From assembly GCA_037126765.1 (NCBI GenBank), contig JBBCBC010000027.1:11370406-11434405 (forward strand): a stretch of 64,000 nt of DNA, written 5' to 3'. Positions 22,341-34,922 of this stretch are shown one piece after another. Position 1 is the stretch's first letter, and the number at the start of each line of letters is the position of its first letter. The notes beneath the pieces were generated by a model that did not search any database, was not told where the DNA came from, and worked only from the letters and a program-made list of their open reading frames with translations. The translations under genes and the position numbers were made by a program. Source of the stretch: Stenogyne calaminthoides. Lineage: Eukaryota; Streptophyta; Magnoliopsida; Lamiales; Lamiaceae.

Positions 22341-25207
22341 CTAGCCAGGAAGTACACTTTGCTCGATCTCAGGAGGTCCCCTTTGTTCGTCTTGCACCTG
22401 ATCGAACCCGGGCTCGTCTCGGAGAGTTTGATCAACAACATCAGCAATGTCTGCATCTGAGCCATCTTCCTCATCCAGGATAGGATCATCAATCTCGATC
22501 CCTTCAGGAAGATTGGAGAAATCACAGAGATCGTTCAAATAAGACATTGGAAGGTTGCGATCTGGGGGGTTGTCGATCATGTACTGCTGAAAATTGGATA
22601 TGAGCGGGGCAATTTGTTCGCCAGTGAGCGTGTGGCGAGCAGACCGGATGGCATCGGCAAAATCACATATGTAAGAGAAGTTCGACATAGAATCAACATA
22701 CTCCTCATTGTGCAACCTTGAATTTTCGAGACCCAAACGAGTGTTGGTCTCTTCAGCAATGATGAGTTGTTGGCCGAGAAAATTCTTCTCACATTCCATG
22801 ACCTCGACGTTAGTTCGGAGTTTATGAAGCTCGACATTCATTTCATTCTGAACTCTCCATATGCCGACCACCTCCTCCTGAGCAAGGTTTAGCTCCTCCC
22901 TTGCCTGACGAACAACTTCCTGAGCCTTACGAGCATATGCTTGAGCCGAGGATATATGTCCTTGAGCCAACCTCACTTCATCCTGAGTTTTGCTCAGCTC
23001 GTTCACCTTCTCTTCAAAACTTCTGGTCAGAGCCAAGTAGTTGGCATGAAGGTTGGCGGACTCAACATAAGCTTTCTCGAGGAGAACCAACGATTGGCCC
23101 TGATGTACCAGGCCAAGTCGCATAGTTTCCAGAGGTGTTGGACCCTTGGTGGCCTCTTCAAGCTCGGTGGTCCATGCTCGAATGGGGGTCTCGCACGCCT
23201 TCTGAACATGCTCGGGAATGCCAGGGACTTTGCGAACACTTGGCGAGCAGTAGTAGTTTTTCAATTCGGGCATCAAGGGCGCCAATCTGCTCAACCTACA
23301 CATACACCCGAGCAAACGAACATTACAAAGAGACCAAAATTAATGAAAAAGGAAATAAAGCAAACAAAACGTACCTGTTCGCCCGAGCCGGATCTCATCC
23401 CAAAAATGATTTATCCTCGGGGGACCGGAGCTCAGGGTTCAAAGGGGTCCAAGTTTGCGGTCCAGCAGGAGGTGGAGAAGATGTACCAACCTCCATTTCA
23501 ACTATCTGCATGACCGGACCGGCGACCCGCGGACCGACCACGAGGGGGCCATTCTCGATCGCTTCGTCCCGAGGGGGGGTCCCTAACCCCCTTTCGTCGA
23601 TGCTTCGGCCTTGGTCGAGCACGGTCGGATTGCTTTCTTTGCTTTCGGCGAGCGAGTAGTCCTCTTGGTCGGGCTCGATTCCCCGCGAATCTGGGATGCT
23701 CGGCTCGCCTTTGCTCCCCGCTTTCTCGCCGATTTACTCACGAGCCTCCCCTTTCGGGCCCAATTCGAAAGTAAGCTCCCCGAGGTCTTTTTCTTCGAGC
23801 CATTTTAGTATGCTCGGATGTACTCACGACAACAGTAACAGCAGGGAAAGCTATAAACAAAATAGTTCATTATATAAGAAAGAGAAACAACGAGCAAAAT
23901 GTACAAAACATATGCAAATGCAAAAAGTAATCCTTACCAGCGGGATTAACAACTACAAGATGGTGAGGGGGCACGTACAAGCCTCCTCTCTTCCTTTGAT
24001 CGGCGGTATTCAAAGTCTTCACAGATCGTTCTGAGCAAGGTTCGAGATCGATTTGCCAGACGCTGCTAAAATAGCCGTCGTTGGTCTCTTTGTCCATCGC
24101 AGCTGGAATTCCTGAAATGAAGAATAAGTTAAAATCAGTTCAAGCTAAAGAGCAAAAGACACAAAAATACTTATTGCGGTAAACCCCAAAATCAGTGGGG
24201 ATGTCCAAACGAGCATCTGGTTCACTTCCAAAAGCCGGGCTCTTCCAATCGCCCCCAACGAACCAGAATTTCTCCTTCCAATCACTAATTTTGTTCGGCA
24301 CATCCTCAATGATCTTGCACTTAGCATTTGCCTGCATGAACAGCCATCCATGCTCGCCCTTTGGACGGGTCAAGTGCACTAGTCGCGCGAGTTCAGCTGT
24401 TGTGGGATAATATACAGGCTTCATTTTGTCGAACAAAGTCAAGAAGCTCATAATCATGTGCCACCCATTCGGCTTCAGCTACGTAATGGTAATGTTCCAT
24501 TCTACGAGCAAACGAGTGATAGCCGGATGGATTGGAAACCGAAGACCCGCTTCCATTGTGTCCAAATTCACAGCAACACAACCCTCAGGGGGTTGGTCTG
24601 CTCGCTCGTCGGGACTAGGTGCCCAGAAAAAGACATCTTTGGGGTTTCATAATTCCTATACAGTTGATCGACCATATCTACATCGATTATGCTCGCAATT
24701 TTGCTCGCCGGGTACTCATTCTCAACCCTAGTCCTATGAGGTTGTTCGGGCCAATCAAAATTATAACGAGCATTATACTCGTTATATGTTGGGCTAGAGG
24801 GACACCAATAGGGATATCGAGTTCTGTATTTTGCTCGCCGTCTAACCCCCTATTCGACTCATCGACATTCACAGCCATCAAGAATTCCTCCCTCACATTA
24901 TCATCATTCCTATTCACATCAAGACTATCTACAACCCTAGACCTAATTTGGGGTTGGGGCAAAGAATCATCACTCGAATCATCCGAAAAATCATTATGGG
25001 CTAAGTCCCTATCTAATTCGTTTAAGGCATCATCGAATCGGAGGAAAGAACGACAAACGGCTGCCGAACTTGCCAACGAGACCTTGATCCCGAAGCATTT
25101 ATCTCCGACACATTAGCGTCGCTACGGGGGATTGCACAGAAAGAAGGGGAAGAGAGACTATGGTGGTCCGATTCTATTGAGGCAGAAGAGTTTGAGCGAG
25201 AAACCAT
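22341..25207 (-). pseudogene. Antisense extra ORF of element E (Transposase_28-like / coiled coil)
   Basis: It is read against the direction of pol. The start is the ATG at 25205-25207 (MVSRSNSSASIESD). An acidic Ser/Asp-rich stretch follows (NDFSDDSSDDSLPQPQIRSR). Then comes a domain spread over three frames with AGLRFPIHPAITRLLVEWNI, FLTLFDKMKPVYYPTTAEL and WKEKFWFVGGDWKSPAF, the pattern of the plant 'putative gypsy type transposon' (Transposase_28) family. The 3' part (23315-22341) is a long coiled coil with repeated AQEVVRQAREELNLAQEEVV, ending in an acidic tail DDPILDEEDGSDADIADVVD. Gaps near 24110-24180 and 23290-23620 could be introns (a GTAAGG string lies at 23934 on the minus strand) or decay. 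Antisense ORFs between pol and LTR are known in Tat elements; their function is unknown. Confidence 0.72.
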
Positions 25208-25491
25208 AATTGGAATAAGATAGAGTATATAATAATTACCTGAATAAAATCTTTCGCCGGAATAATGAAGCCCTTGTCGGAAGTTTTAGACGCGAAAAAG
25301 ATTAAAGACAGAGACAAAGAGAAGAGGAAAAGAAAGAAAAGAGATTGAAGCGGCAAAATGAGGTATTTATAGATACCGGGTTCAATTTTGAAAATCTGGA
25401 ACATAATACGAAACGACGTCTACTATGGCCCAATCAGATTATAACAGCCGGGCCCCCATGATGAATACAAAGCGACCCGACTGGGGGGTAT
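25208..25491. promoter_or_regulatory. Probable promoter and leader of the antisense ORF
   Basis: It lies between the antisense ATG and the 3' LTR. On the minus strand it contains TATAAATACC (plus-strand GGTATTTATA at 25363-25372), about 160 bp upstream of the ATG at 25207, followed by a CT-rich leader. The purine tract of E (ACTGGGGGGTAT) ends at 25491. The promoter role is inference from position. Confidence 0.5.
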
Positions 25492-26620
25492 TGTTGTGTT
25501 CGATATAATTATTCAACATTAATCGAACACGTTAGAAGGACACGTGTAATATTCAATTATTAAAATAACCATGCTCGATGGACAAGTCTTGTCAAAAACA
25601 AGTTTGTTCGAGCATGCTCGAGCATGCTTTTATTAAAAGTGAGTTTTGTTCGCTAGCTCGCCGAGCAAGCATCATTTGTTCGGCGGCTCGCCGCTCGCCT
25701 AACGAGCAAGTTTGCTCGTCGGTTCACCGCTTGCCGAACGAACACGTTTGTTCGCTAGCCTACTACTCGCCGAACGAGCAAATACACTTGCAGCTCGCCA
25801 AATCTGGCATAATGACCTGATGTTATCTCGAGATAATCTTGAAGATATGTTGAGCTGGTCAGATCGAGCAAAGAAGAAAAATGAGATAGCCTGAATTGAA
25901 TAACCTGAGGGTCAGGATGTCTGAACTCAGAAAGGCTGAACTCAATAAGCCTGAGTAACAAAAAAGGCTCAGATATGCTCGATGCTCAGATTGCCTGAGG
26001 GCTCAGACAACCTAAGGACTCAGATAAACTGAAGGCTCATATATGCTCGATGAAGACACTTTTCCTGTATAAAATTAATATGTCCGAAGGGGCGAACAAG
26101 GCGATCAGTCGAGCAAAAGATGATTTGGACGACCAAAAGAGTGCCTTATAGACAAGTAAATATAAAGATCAACCATGGAAACGTGGCAGCACCACATGAG
26201 CACTTGCAAGACCTAAAGTTTCCAGCTCATGCTTGCTAAAACAGCTCACGCTTGTCAAAGTACTATAAATAGAAGAAAAAAGAACAAGAGACGGGTTCAC
26301 AAAAAATTTCCCAGAGGGGTAAGGTTCAGAAAAATTTAAGAGTTCATCCATGCACACAAAAATCCCGAACACTCATATTCTCACTCTCCAAATCATCTTT
26401 ATTCATAGCGATTCATCTTCATGAGATGTATCATGTATTGTACGTGTAAAACTCGCAATACTACATCCCTGGCTTGGAACGCCCCCAGAGTAGTCATTTC
26501 TTGACGAACTGGGTCAATAAATTCCTCTTATTTACAATATATTTTACACTTACATATTTTGTTTGTGAGTTGTCATCGAATTAGCCACATAATATTCTCC
26601 ATATAAAACGACTCGCAACA
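25492..26620 (+). repeat. 3' LTR of element E
   Basis: It begins TGTTGTGTTCGATATAA after the purine tract and ends ACTCGCAACA, giving TG...CA ends. TATAAATA lies at 26264-26271. The first third contains a cluster of CTCGCCGAACGAGCAA-like direct and inverted repeats (25640-25800). The matching 5' LTR is absent from the window. Confidence 0.8.
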
Positions 26621-27113
26621 ATTTGATATATTCAAGATTTTTGGAGGTCAAGAAAAAGATTTTTCCATCTTATTCCAAGGCCAAATTTTCGACCACCCTT
26701 AGTATTATAAATAGGGGATGAATTTTTCATCCCCAATGCAATTCCATGTGTTGGAAAAATTAGAAATCCACAAAGGTGGTGCAACATAATTTTTTTTCCC
26801 TTTTGTTAATTGTTCGCGAGCATCCTACCACCGGATTGTTGGACAAGGACGGGAATACTTGAGAAGGTCTTTTGGTGTGTTCGTGTGAACGGGATCCATC
26901 TTCTGAACGGTTGTCACTCCGAGAGGTTAGTTCACGTAATTTCTTAGCAATTCCTCATGCGTAGGATTTATGTGACGAATTTGTATGCATGATTTGTTGT
27001 TGAATTATTATTTGAATTAATATAGGATTAATTCATGCTAGTAATAATTGTGAGAATTAAATTTGTATTTAAATATTCATCCCGAATAGATCCGGACAAT
27101 CCATTCCCCAACA
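26621..27113 (+). repeat. 3' remnant of an F-family LTR
   Basis: From GATATATTCAAGATTT to TTCCCCAACA it matches the last 490 bp or so of the LTRs at 16411, 51713 and 59008, including TATAAATAGGGGATGA. Its 5' part is cut exactly where the LTR of element E ends, so E inserted into it and the left side was later lost. Confidence 0.85.
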
Positions 27114-27224
27114 GTTACGCTGCGGCACCGGTGGATCTGGTAGTGGTGAAGTGGATGAAGGAAGAGAGATGGATCTGGTAGAGAGAAGGAGGGATGAAGG
27201 ATGGTATGGGGGCCGTGGATCTGT

Positions 27225-27405
27225 TTTTGGTTGGTGACGGTGGATATATTATTTGATTGGTGGTTGTGGGGATGGAAGACGAAGGATCTGTTTTTGGTTG
27301 GTGGAGATGGAGGTAGCGGAGGGGGATAGGTGGGGATGGAGGATGGTGGGGGATAGGTGGGGATGGAGGATGGTGGGGGCGGCGGCGGAGTGACGGAGTC
27401 GCAGC
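27225..27405. repeat. G-rich minisatellite
   Basis: Repeats of GGTGGGGATGGAGGATGGTGG, GGGATAGG and GGTGGTTGTGG. It has many runs of three or more G on the plus strand and could form quadruplexes. The Pro-rich open frame on the minus strand is a by-product of this composition. Confidence 0.7.
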
Positions 27406-27769
27406 GATCATCGACCCCGCCGTCGATGGCTTGCAAGTGGGTTGCGGCGGAGGTGGGGAATGGGATGTGACGGCGTCGGTGGACTTGGGCTATTCTGGCG
27501 GTGGTGGAGGAGGGGTTGCAAGTTGTTATTTTGATTTTTTATTCTCAATTTTTGGGGTTTGGAAAGGTTTATTGTGGTGTTTTTTTTTTGGTTTTGTGGT
27601 TGATTGTGAGTTTTTTTTTTTAGTATTTGGTTGTGCCCAAATTTCTGATGAAGTTGACCAGAGTCGGGGTTTTGAAAGTGTGATTTGTTTTCTCATTTTT
27701 TGTGGAGATGCAAATGCTTAAGTTTATTTGCAATGTTTTATGCGTGTATGTAATGTATTTTTGTGAAGA

Positions 27770-27935
27770 TACATTTACTTAAGTGTATATGCAATATTTT
27801 ATGCGTGTATGCAATGCATTTCTAAAGTATATGCAATGTATTTAGTGTATATGGAATATTTTTAGTATATACAATGTATTTAGTATATGCAATATTTTTA
27901 GTATATACAATGTATTTAGTATATACAATGTTTTT
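27770..27935. repeat. AT-rich minisatellite
   Basis: About seven copies of a unit near 19-22 bp, ATATACAATGTATTTAGT with variants ATATGCAATATTTTTAGT. No gene is visible in the surrounding 27936-28741, which is AT-rich with A-tract strings. Confidence 0.7.
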
Positions 27936-28741
27936 CCTCGGATGATGGATTTTTTTATAAGCAAATATGCATTTTTTTAAACAATGCACGAGAAATTAAA
28001 TCATTAAATAATTAAAAATATTAATTCATTTTCAAATTAATTTCAATTTATAAATTAAATAAAAATTATTAAAAATTACAATGAGAGTAAAACAAAATTA
28101 CGAAAGAATTATTAAAATGTTGAAAAAAAGTAAAAAAATGTGATGGAAGAAAAAGAAAAAAAATGATGGGACATGAAAAAAAAAGGAAAAGGTGATGGGA
28201 CAACAAAAAATAAAAACAATCCGATGAAGATGAAAAAAGGAAAAAGGTAGGAGCATAATAGACTAATTGCATGAAATTTTTTGTACTGAATAGTAATATT
28301 CGTAGTTGATTGCTTTTTTTTTGTTTTGTTTTAGGACTGGTAGAATGCTACTTCCCCAATGTCTAATGTGCATAATGAAGTAAAAGACCCCTAAATGTTT
28401 AAACTATCAAACTCCAATTTAATATTATTAGTCGAAATTTAATAGGTCAATTTAAGATCAAACTCCAACAAAATGTAGTAGGTTAATTTAATATCATGAA
28501 CTTTAAGACGTCAATTTAATATTTTTAATTCAATGTCAATATTATTATATCTCGATGACATTTAAGATTAAACTCCAACAAAATTTTCGTCTTTAATTGA
28601 TTGCCAAAGAAGAAAATTATGACACAACAATTATATAATTATAGGACTCTTTAAAAAAAAAAACAATATAAGAGCATTATGAAACATAAATTATATAGTT
28701 CAAGTATTTTTTAAAACAAAATAAATTATATAGTTCAAGTA

Positions 28742-29013
28742 CTCCCTCAATTTTAATTAGATGTCGTTTTAGTTTTTTGAAATATTTTTAAAATAGATAT
28801 CGTTATGGGATTTTCTCCCCCTTTATCTCATATTTACCCTTAATATGGTAATTTTAAATTTCGAATTTCCTATAAAAATGTTATGTATATATTTTTTTCA
28901 GCCAATTATTGTTAAGAATATTTAAATAATATTAATTAAGGTTAATTTTGGAAAAAAAATCCTTATTTTATCTTAAAAACCTCAAAATGACATCTATTAA
29001 AAAATGGAAGGAG
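28742..29013. mobile_element. Stowaway-like MITE
   Basis: Starts CTCCCTCAATTTTAATTAGA and ends AAAAAATGGAAGGAG, flanked by TA on both sides (28740-28741, 29014-29015). Inner matches include ATGTCGTTTT against AAAATGACAT. The size of 272 bp and the CTCCCTC termini fit Tc1/mariner-derived Stowaway elements. Confidence 0.8.
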
Positions 29014-29137
29014 TATTTTTTAAAACAAAAATTTAACGGACTACCATAAGAAGGAACTTATGACACAACAATTATATAGTTTTAGGATTTAAGAAAAAGA
29101 AAAAAACAGTATAAGAGCCTTTTGAAACATGAATTAT

Positions 29138-29370
29138 ACTACCTCTGTCCCAAACTTAACCGAACAGTCACTTTTGACTCGTGTTTTATTAAGCGAGATG
29201 TTTATAATATATGAAATAATAAAGTTATTTTTAAGACATGATAGGATAGATGAGGAGTAACACTATCATACCCCACCTTCAAAATTTCAATATCATTTCA
29301 AATATTAATAAATAACTCGCACGCTACACGTCAAATAGTGACTGTTCAATTAAGTTTGAGACAGCTAGAG
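29138..29370. mobile_element. Second Stowaway-like MITE
   Basis: Starts CTACCTCTGTCCCAAACTTAA and ends TTAAGTTTGAGACAGCTAGAG, with TA duplications at 29136-29137 and 29371-29372. The inverted ends are about 24 bp, and the inner CAGTCACT / AGTGACTG strings also pair. It belongs to a different family from the neighbour at 28742. Confidence 0.82.
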
Positions 29371-29844
29371 TATAATTCAAGTGCCTTTTAAAACTAAAAA
29401 TAATAATTTATGGATCTTTCATGACAAAAGCTGATAGTTCAAAGACCTTTTCATAATAAAAGCTGATAGTTCAAAGACTTTTTGATGTATTAGGTACATC
29501 TAATATGTACTGAAATCAAACTCGTACACAATATGTGTACTAATCGCTGGATAAGGATGTGAATTTTCTGCCCTCAAATCACATTTTCACAGTATATATT
29601 TTAGACAATTGTAACTAGTAAACAAGACAAAAGATGTCAACGGAAAGTGAATTGCAAATCGAAAACGACTGTTTCTGAAATGCTACGAAAAGATTTTCAC
29701 AGCTGCATGGTTCACCAGACCCGAAATCCTTGAATGACTACTGACTAGACCATCTAACACGGAAATTGCACTAAAATATCACATCAGAAAGTCGTAATAT
29801 AACAAAACTCATGAAAACAAAGAAAAAACATGAAAAACACATCT

Positions 29845-32800
29845 TTAACTTTGCTCTTCACCGTTTCCAGATCTCTCCTCTGCAGCAGCTGCCATTAATT
29901 CGTCAAACTTCTCCGTCTTCCCCAGCACAATCTCAATCTAATTGAGGAATAAAGTAAAATTAACAGACATATAAAAGAGCATATTAGCAACATTGTGAAA
30001 CCTATGCACAGAAGAAAGTAATGAATATACTATCTTTATCTTCCCAGCATAACGACTTCGAGAAAATGTACATCACCAAATTAAAGAAACATGAGAAATT
30101 CCAAAAGCGATAATCTTTGTGGAAATCTTTTTTTTCCAAGCAAAGAACTCTTTTTTAATTGGATTTGATCCATTACACAAATAATAGAAATCTTTGACTT
30201 CATTTCACAACCACATTTTTTTATGACATATTAACTACAGTTTACAAACTTACTTTGGCTTTCGAGATAGGTCTCCCTCTAGAATCATCTCTGATTTCAA
30301 CAGTAGAAGTTGTAATCTCTAAAGAATATCAAAAGATATTTCTGTTAGTAAACTTAGTATGCTCAGAATATCATGTAAAACACCTTATCATGTGGCATAC
30401 ATGATAAAAAAAAAAAAAAAAAAAAGAAAGAACTCTGAGACTTACTCCTCTCAACTGCAAATCCATTATTCTTTAGGATTTCAGCAATACTGACAACTGT
30501 TGAAATAGCTGAAAAAATAGAAAGGCACGAATCATCAATACTCAATAACAGTGACAAATGAAGCTACAGTGAAGCAGCACAAGTTCATTATGCGTTTCTG
30601 CAGTTAAGGGTAAAATCAAAGATACTCCATAATCTTCACATATATTTATAAAGTCAATCATTTGCATGATAATTGATATAACATGTGAAAAGGGTAATCT
30701 CCCAACATAGTAACAGGAACAAGTAATGGCATATTAAATTCTTAGCCTAACAGCCACACTCCATCTGCTTTAAGAGAGAAGGATAATTCCTACAAGTCCA
30801 GAGAGCAGAAATCAGGGTTTAACCTCAGTCCTTGGGTAAAGTGAAGAGATAATATTGTAACCACAACGTAATAAACACCAGGGTTCAAAAAGGCTTGTTT
30901 TCTAGGATCATTTAATTCAAATACAGAGATAATATTGTGACTACAACGTAATAAATAAAATAGTGAACATAACACTTAGTTTCATGATAATTGAAGCTTC
31001 AATTTAGGATTCATTACACGAATTTGACTCTGTAGACTGCAAAATAACTTTAGGATAATTCTATTCCTTTATTTTACTTAAAAAATACTGTCCTTTTGCG
31101 GAAGGATCTTTCAAGTCAGATTCAAGGATATTTCCAGGATATCGTACTACCTCCAGAGCTAAATAGCATTATATTTCTAAACAAGGATCAATGACTTGAT
31201 GTTGCTTGGACTCGGGTGAAAGTGTCCGACACGGGTGCATATCTAGAAGTCCAACTCTCTAATATCCTGAATTGAGAATACGTGGACACGGCAAAAGAGG
31301 ATCCAAAATTTGGATATGGGGTTGTTTGCCTATATATAAACATAAATTTATATTATAATTTATATTTTTCAAATGAAGGATCCCCACATCCACACCCACA
31401 CTCATCTCGGGTCCTCAGGACACTGCGACTTCTCCAGTTTTGAAGAGTCCAAGCAACATAGAATGATAGGTACCTAAGCAATTAACACGAAGATATATAA
31501 AGTGTCACTCTAACAGTAATGTCAAAAACTATCTTCATTCAGTGGTGTTGCCTTCCTTTATAATCATAAAAAACCTTAGAATAAGGAACAGAGGCATAGG
31601 GTTGAAAAACGCTGCCTAAAGAATCACACATCAGTGTAACTAGGGAAACTATACCTAGGGTCTCATTTCCACTTCGTTTTGATCCACACTATCTCTAAAG
31701 TGGCTGATTAGGTGGACCTAATATGACAAACTTAACTTTTAGATAAAAAAGCCATTACATTTTGTAGGTGAGGATGCTAGCTGGAAGGAAATTCCCACAA
31801 AGATGCTCTGCTATTGGTAGGGTATTTGCTACGGTGTGTATAGAATTGTAATCCAACAATTACTTTATATATAGCCAGAGTTTCTTTTTTATAATTTTTA
31901 GTGGTCCTTTTCAAATTAGAATAAAACTAACTCAAGCATTACATGTACAAAACTTCTCTTCAGCAGAACACAGGATGGTTTTCAGCAACAATTCTACTTG
32001 AGTGATTTAAGGACAGATTGACAATTCCTATGGATTTTTTCAATAAAACCCTGTAAATTCAGTTTAAAGTTCTTTGATGCATTAGGATCTGTGTATACTA
32101 GAAAACATTGAATTGTGCCAGATTTACAACAAGTTCTACATCAACATTGGCTGTAAATGTAATGATTAGAGTACTTTAAAAGTGAAAAGCACGGGATGCA
32201 CCTTTTGATCTACTTTTATATATTGTGGTACTTGCGTAGAAGCAAGGGCAGAAGGTAAAACAAAGATATTGTCCACTAGGTTTTTAAGCATTTGCTCAGA
32301 AGAAAGACATACTGATGATCACCAATCTACTTTTCACTTTGATTAAATCATATTGCAAAAATCATTGCACACATTCAATTATGGTGAAACCATGATCAAT
32401 TCTGAGTTACATCGAACAAGTAGTCAGGTTGTGCAACCACATAAACAAAGCTCTGCACATGAACAATAAAATGTCCTTAATACTTGCAAAAGGAGGGACT
32501 TAAAAGAGGAAAACCAGAGTGATTTTTTGGTATATATTAGGGTTGCAAAACAATGCAAGTATAATGAAATGGCTAAATGCTAACAATGAGAATGACCACA
32601 TATGTATACACACAAACGTATAAACACACAAACATATATACACATATATAGAAATGCTATGGACAAACTGCTTCGGGCATTTCTTGGACCCTATTCGTGA
32701 ATAAAATTTCTTTTACCTATCAAAAAAATAAAATAGAAATGCCATGGGCAAACTGCATAGCCTGATTAGTATAATGCGTAGACTGTAAAGGAGTATCTCC

Positions 32801-33333
32801 AGAAGAATTGAGTAGTCACAAACAAAACATAATCCAATATTTTCCACAATAACTTAGTCAGGTTACCAACATCTCTAAGCAAATCAAGGCAAATTCCATC
32901 TACCAAGCAACATATGTAAGAAAGCTCAACCATTAACTCAATATAAAGGATGCAACAGAAAAAATAAGACAGTGAGGCAACACATACCCATCCCGAGAGC
33001 AGAAAGTTCGACCTCGTTATGCTGCTGCATGTACCTCTGCACATAATTCAAAATCCCCAATTTCAAATTCACAAAAATCAAAACCTAGATTCATTATTCT
33101 AACATTTTCGTTATATCACACACAAACACAAATTTATAGGCACGACTCATCAACAATTATCGAGACAAAAAGCAGATACACACACAAATCGAAAAGCCAA
33201 AACGGAGCATTACCTTGGCGAGATTGACGTAGAAGAAGAGGGGTTTCTTAGTGTTGGAGACCTGAATTCTGTTCTTCTTCTGAGCGTCTCCGGTGATGCT
33301 AATGTTGCTCACTGCCTCTGTAATTTCCTGCAT
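29845..33333 (-). CDS. ALBA1: Alba-type DNA/RNA-binding protein, five exons
   Basis: A complete 129-residue protein is encoded by exons 33333-33214, 33036-32988, 30508-30446, 30318-30254 and 29937-29845, all with GT/AG borders and consistent phases. It starts MQEITEAVSNISITGDAQKK. The Alba fold runs from about residue 21 to 108, with the conserved KPLFFYVNLAKRYMQQHNEV and ELSALGMAISTVVSIAEILK segments, then NNGFAVERKITTSTVEI and RGRPISKAKIEIVLGK. The C-terminus is acidic, with a FDELMAAAAEE helix. Close similarity to the short plant Alba proteins (Arabidopsis At1g29250 type, about 130 aa) gives the name. The family binds RNA, R-loops and nucleic acids in nucleus and cytoplasm. Intron 2 (2.5 kb) holds a MITE. 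No damage is seen. Confidence 0.94.
31200..31458. mobile_element. MITE in intron 2 of the Alba gene
   Basis: Perfect 14-bp inverted ends TGTTGCTTGGACTC and GAGTCCAAGCAACA. Inside, GTGTCCGACACGGGTG on the left pairs loosely with the CATCTCGGGTCCTCAGGACA region on the right. This foldback family, with GTTGCTYGGACTC ends, is common in asterid genomes. It is 259 bp, and the flanks allow a short TA-type duplication but do not prove one. Confidence 0.75.
32672..32732. mobile_element. Short retroposed fragment in an Alba intron
   Basis: A 61-bp stretch ending AATAAAATTTCTTTTACC plus TATCAAAAAAATAA lies between two near-identical 24-bp copies of ATAGAAATGCYATGGRCAAA followed by CTGC (32648-32671, 32733-32756). 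The long duplication and the A-rich tail fit target-primed insertion of a LINE or SINE 3' end. Confidence 0.6.
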
Positions 33334-33689
33334 CTTTTATGTATACAATTGATTCGATTGTATATCTGTGGATCGATTCGATTGATTCTAGGGTTATGAA
33401 CCAAAGTGTTGTAGGGTAGTTTTTTGAAGGTGAAGGATCAATAGAGGGATTTGTAGAGAGATGGAAATTATGAAAGTAATTGAAGCAGAATTAGGATATC
33501 TTTGCCTGTCTACGAGAGGCGGTGAGGAAGCTGCGGACGTCGTGCTGTTGTGAAATTTATATATTTACGATTTTGCCCTTCTAGGGTTTCTTTTCTATTA
33601 TTCTCAATTCTCATCACTCCTTTTCTTTTCATTTTCTTATTCTTTTTATTTTGGCGAAATTAAGGTCGCAAAAAAAATGGTATACATCT
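33334..33689 (-). promoter_or_regulatory. Upstream region of the Alba gene
   Basis: It holds the 5' leader and presumably the promoter of the Alba gene. I cannot point to a clear TATA box. CT-rich and T-rich strings lie near 33590-33650. Confidence 0.4.
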
Positions 33690-33880
33690 CCTATGAAATT
33701 TGTTCTAATATAAAATTTATACCATTATATTTATAAATTAATATTATTGTATTTATTAAATAATATCATTATATTTATAATTTAAAATTATAATATTAAA
33801 TGATATAGATATTAATTTATAAGAGTAGTACTGTCACTTCATTATATTAAGAGTTTCATAGTATGAACAAATTTCACAGG
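33690..33880. mobile_element. AT-rich inverted-repeat MITE-like element
   Basis: Ends CCTATGAAATTTGTTC and GAACAAATTTCACAGG are inverted copies with one mismatch. The centre is AT-rich with ATTAATATTATT strings. Decayed relatives appear at about 33962-34170 (ending TTCCTATGAAATATTTCAC) and about 34935-35020 (CATACTATGAACAAATTTTCC). Confidence 0.6.
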
Positions 33881-34514
33881 AAAATTTGTGAATGCAATGA
33901 GTGATGCGACACGCTAGGTGTCTCGTCTCATATAATTTTTTATCAATTAATTTATACATACCTTTTATGAAACTTATTCATAATATAAAATTGATATCAT
34001 TATATTTATAAATTAATATTATTATTTTTATAACTTAATATCAATAGTATTAAATATTATGATATTAATTTAAAATTATAATAATATCAGCTGATAAGTG
34101 TACTAGTATCAATTAATAAATCTAGTGATATTAGTTTGTGGAGGACTTTCCTATGAAATATTTCACTGTGAACTATTAATTAATATTGGAAGGAGCTGAA
34201 AATTCGCCGATCTTGTGCGGGTCGAACCGGGTCAAGTAGACATCTCTTAAAAATTTGCACTATGACAAAACAGGAAAACTAGCTCCCAATCGGTGTAACT
34301 ATAAAGACAAATGTGTGTTACTGTAAATATAATTATATGTTATTACGTGATTATTGTAAAAAAAGAAGACGATATTCTTATTAATTTAATTATGTAATTT
34401 GATGATTTGGGCATTTACTTAAGACAATTGGTCACGGATCAGAAGGATAAGTAGATAAAAAGTAGAGGGGGAAGCTGATGAAAATAAAAGGAGTATCGTT
34501 TTTATCTTTACAAT

Positions 34515-34922
34515 AATGCATACATGTAATTATAGTAACACATGTTTGCCCTTATAGTAACACGGACCTCGAAGCGAGTTTTGATATTTTGCCGTTACAC
34601 GAATTTTGTAAAAAAATATGTTTGACCTAGTTCGATTTGCACATCACATGCAAAATTTTCTCTCTTTGTTTATGCGCTTCTTTTTCTGACTCACACGGGT
34701 CATGATTCACGGATCCTTCCTTACAGTAAAATAAAAATGTACTCATAGTAACACATGTTTACCTTTATAGTAACACAAATCTCATAACAAGTTCTGATAA
34801 TTTACCTTTGTGCAAATTTTTTAGAAAATATTAGCTTGATCCGATTCGATCCCCACATGATCCACAAAATTTTTGCTTTGTGTTATGCGCTTCTTTTCTG
34901 ATCCGCGGGTCAGATTTCTCGG
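34515..34922. repeat. Diverged direct duplication of about 210-230 bp
   Basis: Two copies (about 34515-34735 and 34740-34922) share, in order, TAGTAACACATGTTT, CTTATAGTAACAC (or TTTATAGTAACAC), AGTTNTGATA, TGCGCTTCTTTTTCTGA and CGGGTCA followed by CGGATCC. A partial third relative lies near 37560-37650. They are probably fragments of one repeat family. 34923-36362 holds no gene that I can support. Confidence 0.6.

Larger units (their letters stand above)
19401..26620 (+). mobile_element. Element E: 5'-truncated Tat-lineage Gypsy retrotransposon
   Basis: In order: integrase with a frameshift, stop, three 41-bp tandem repeats, a long 3' region carrying an ORF on the opposite strand (22341-25207), a purine tract (GGGGGG near 25484) and a 3' LTR of 1129 bp (25492-26620). 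Integrase motifs and the antisense ORF together mark the Tat group (Retand/Ogre relatives). LTR, gag, protease, RT and RNase H of the 5' half are missing. Confidence 0.85.

Noticed and set aside
27077..27436. Pro-rich minus-strand frame (PPPPPPSSIPTYPPP) and the Gly-rich plus-strand frame at 27431-27721
   Set aside because: Both are translations of a G-rich minisatellite with no domain or splice context.
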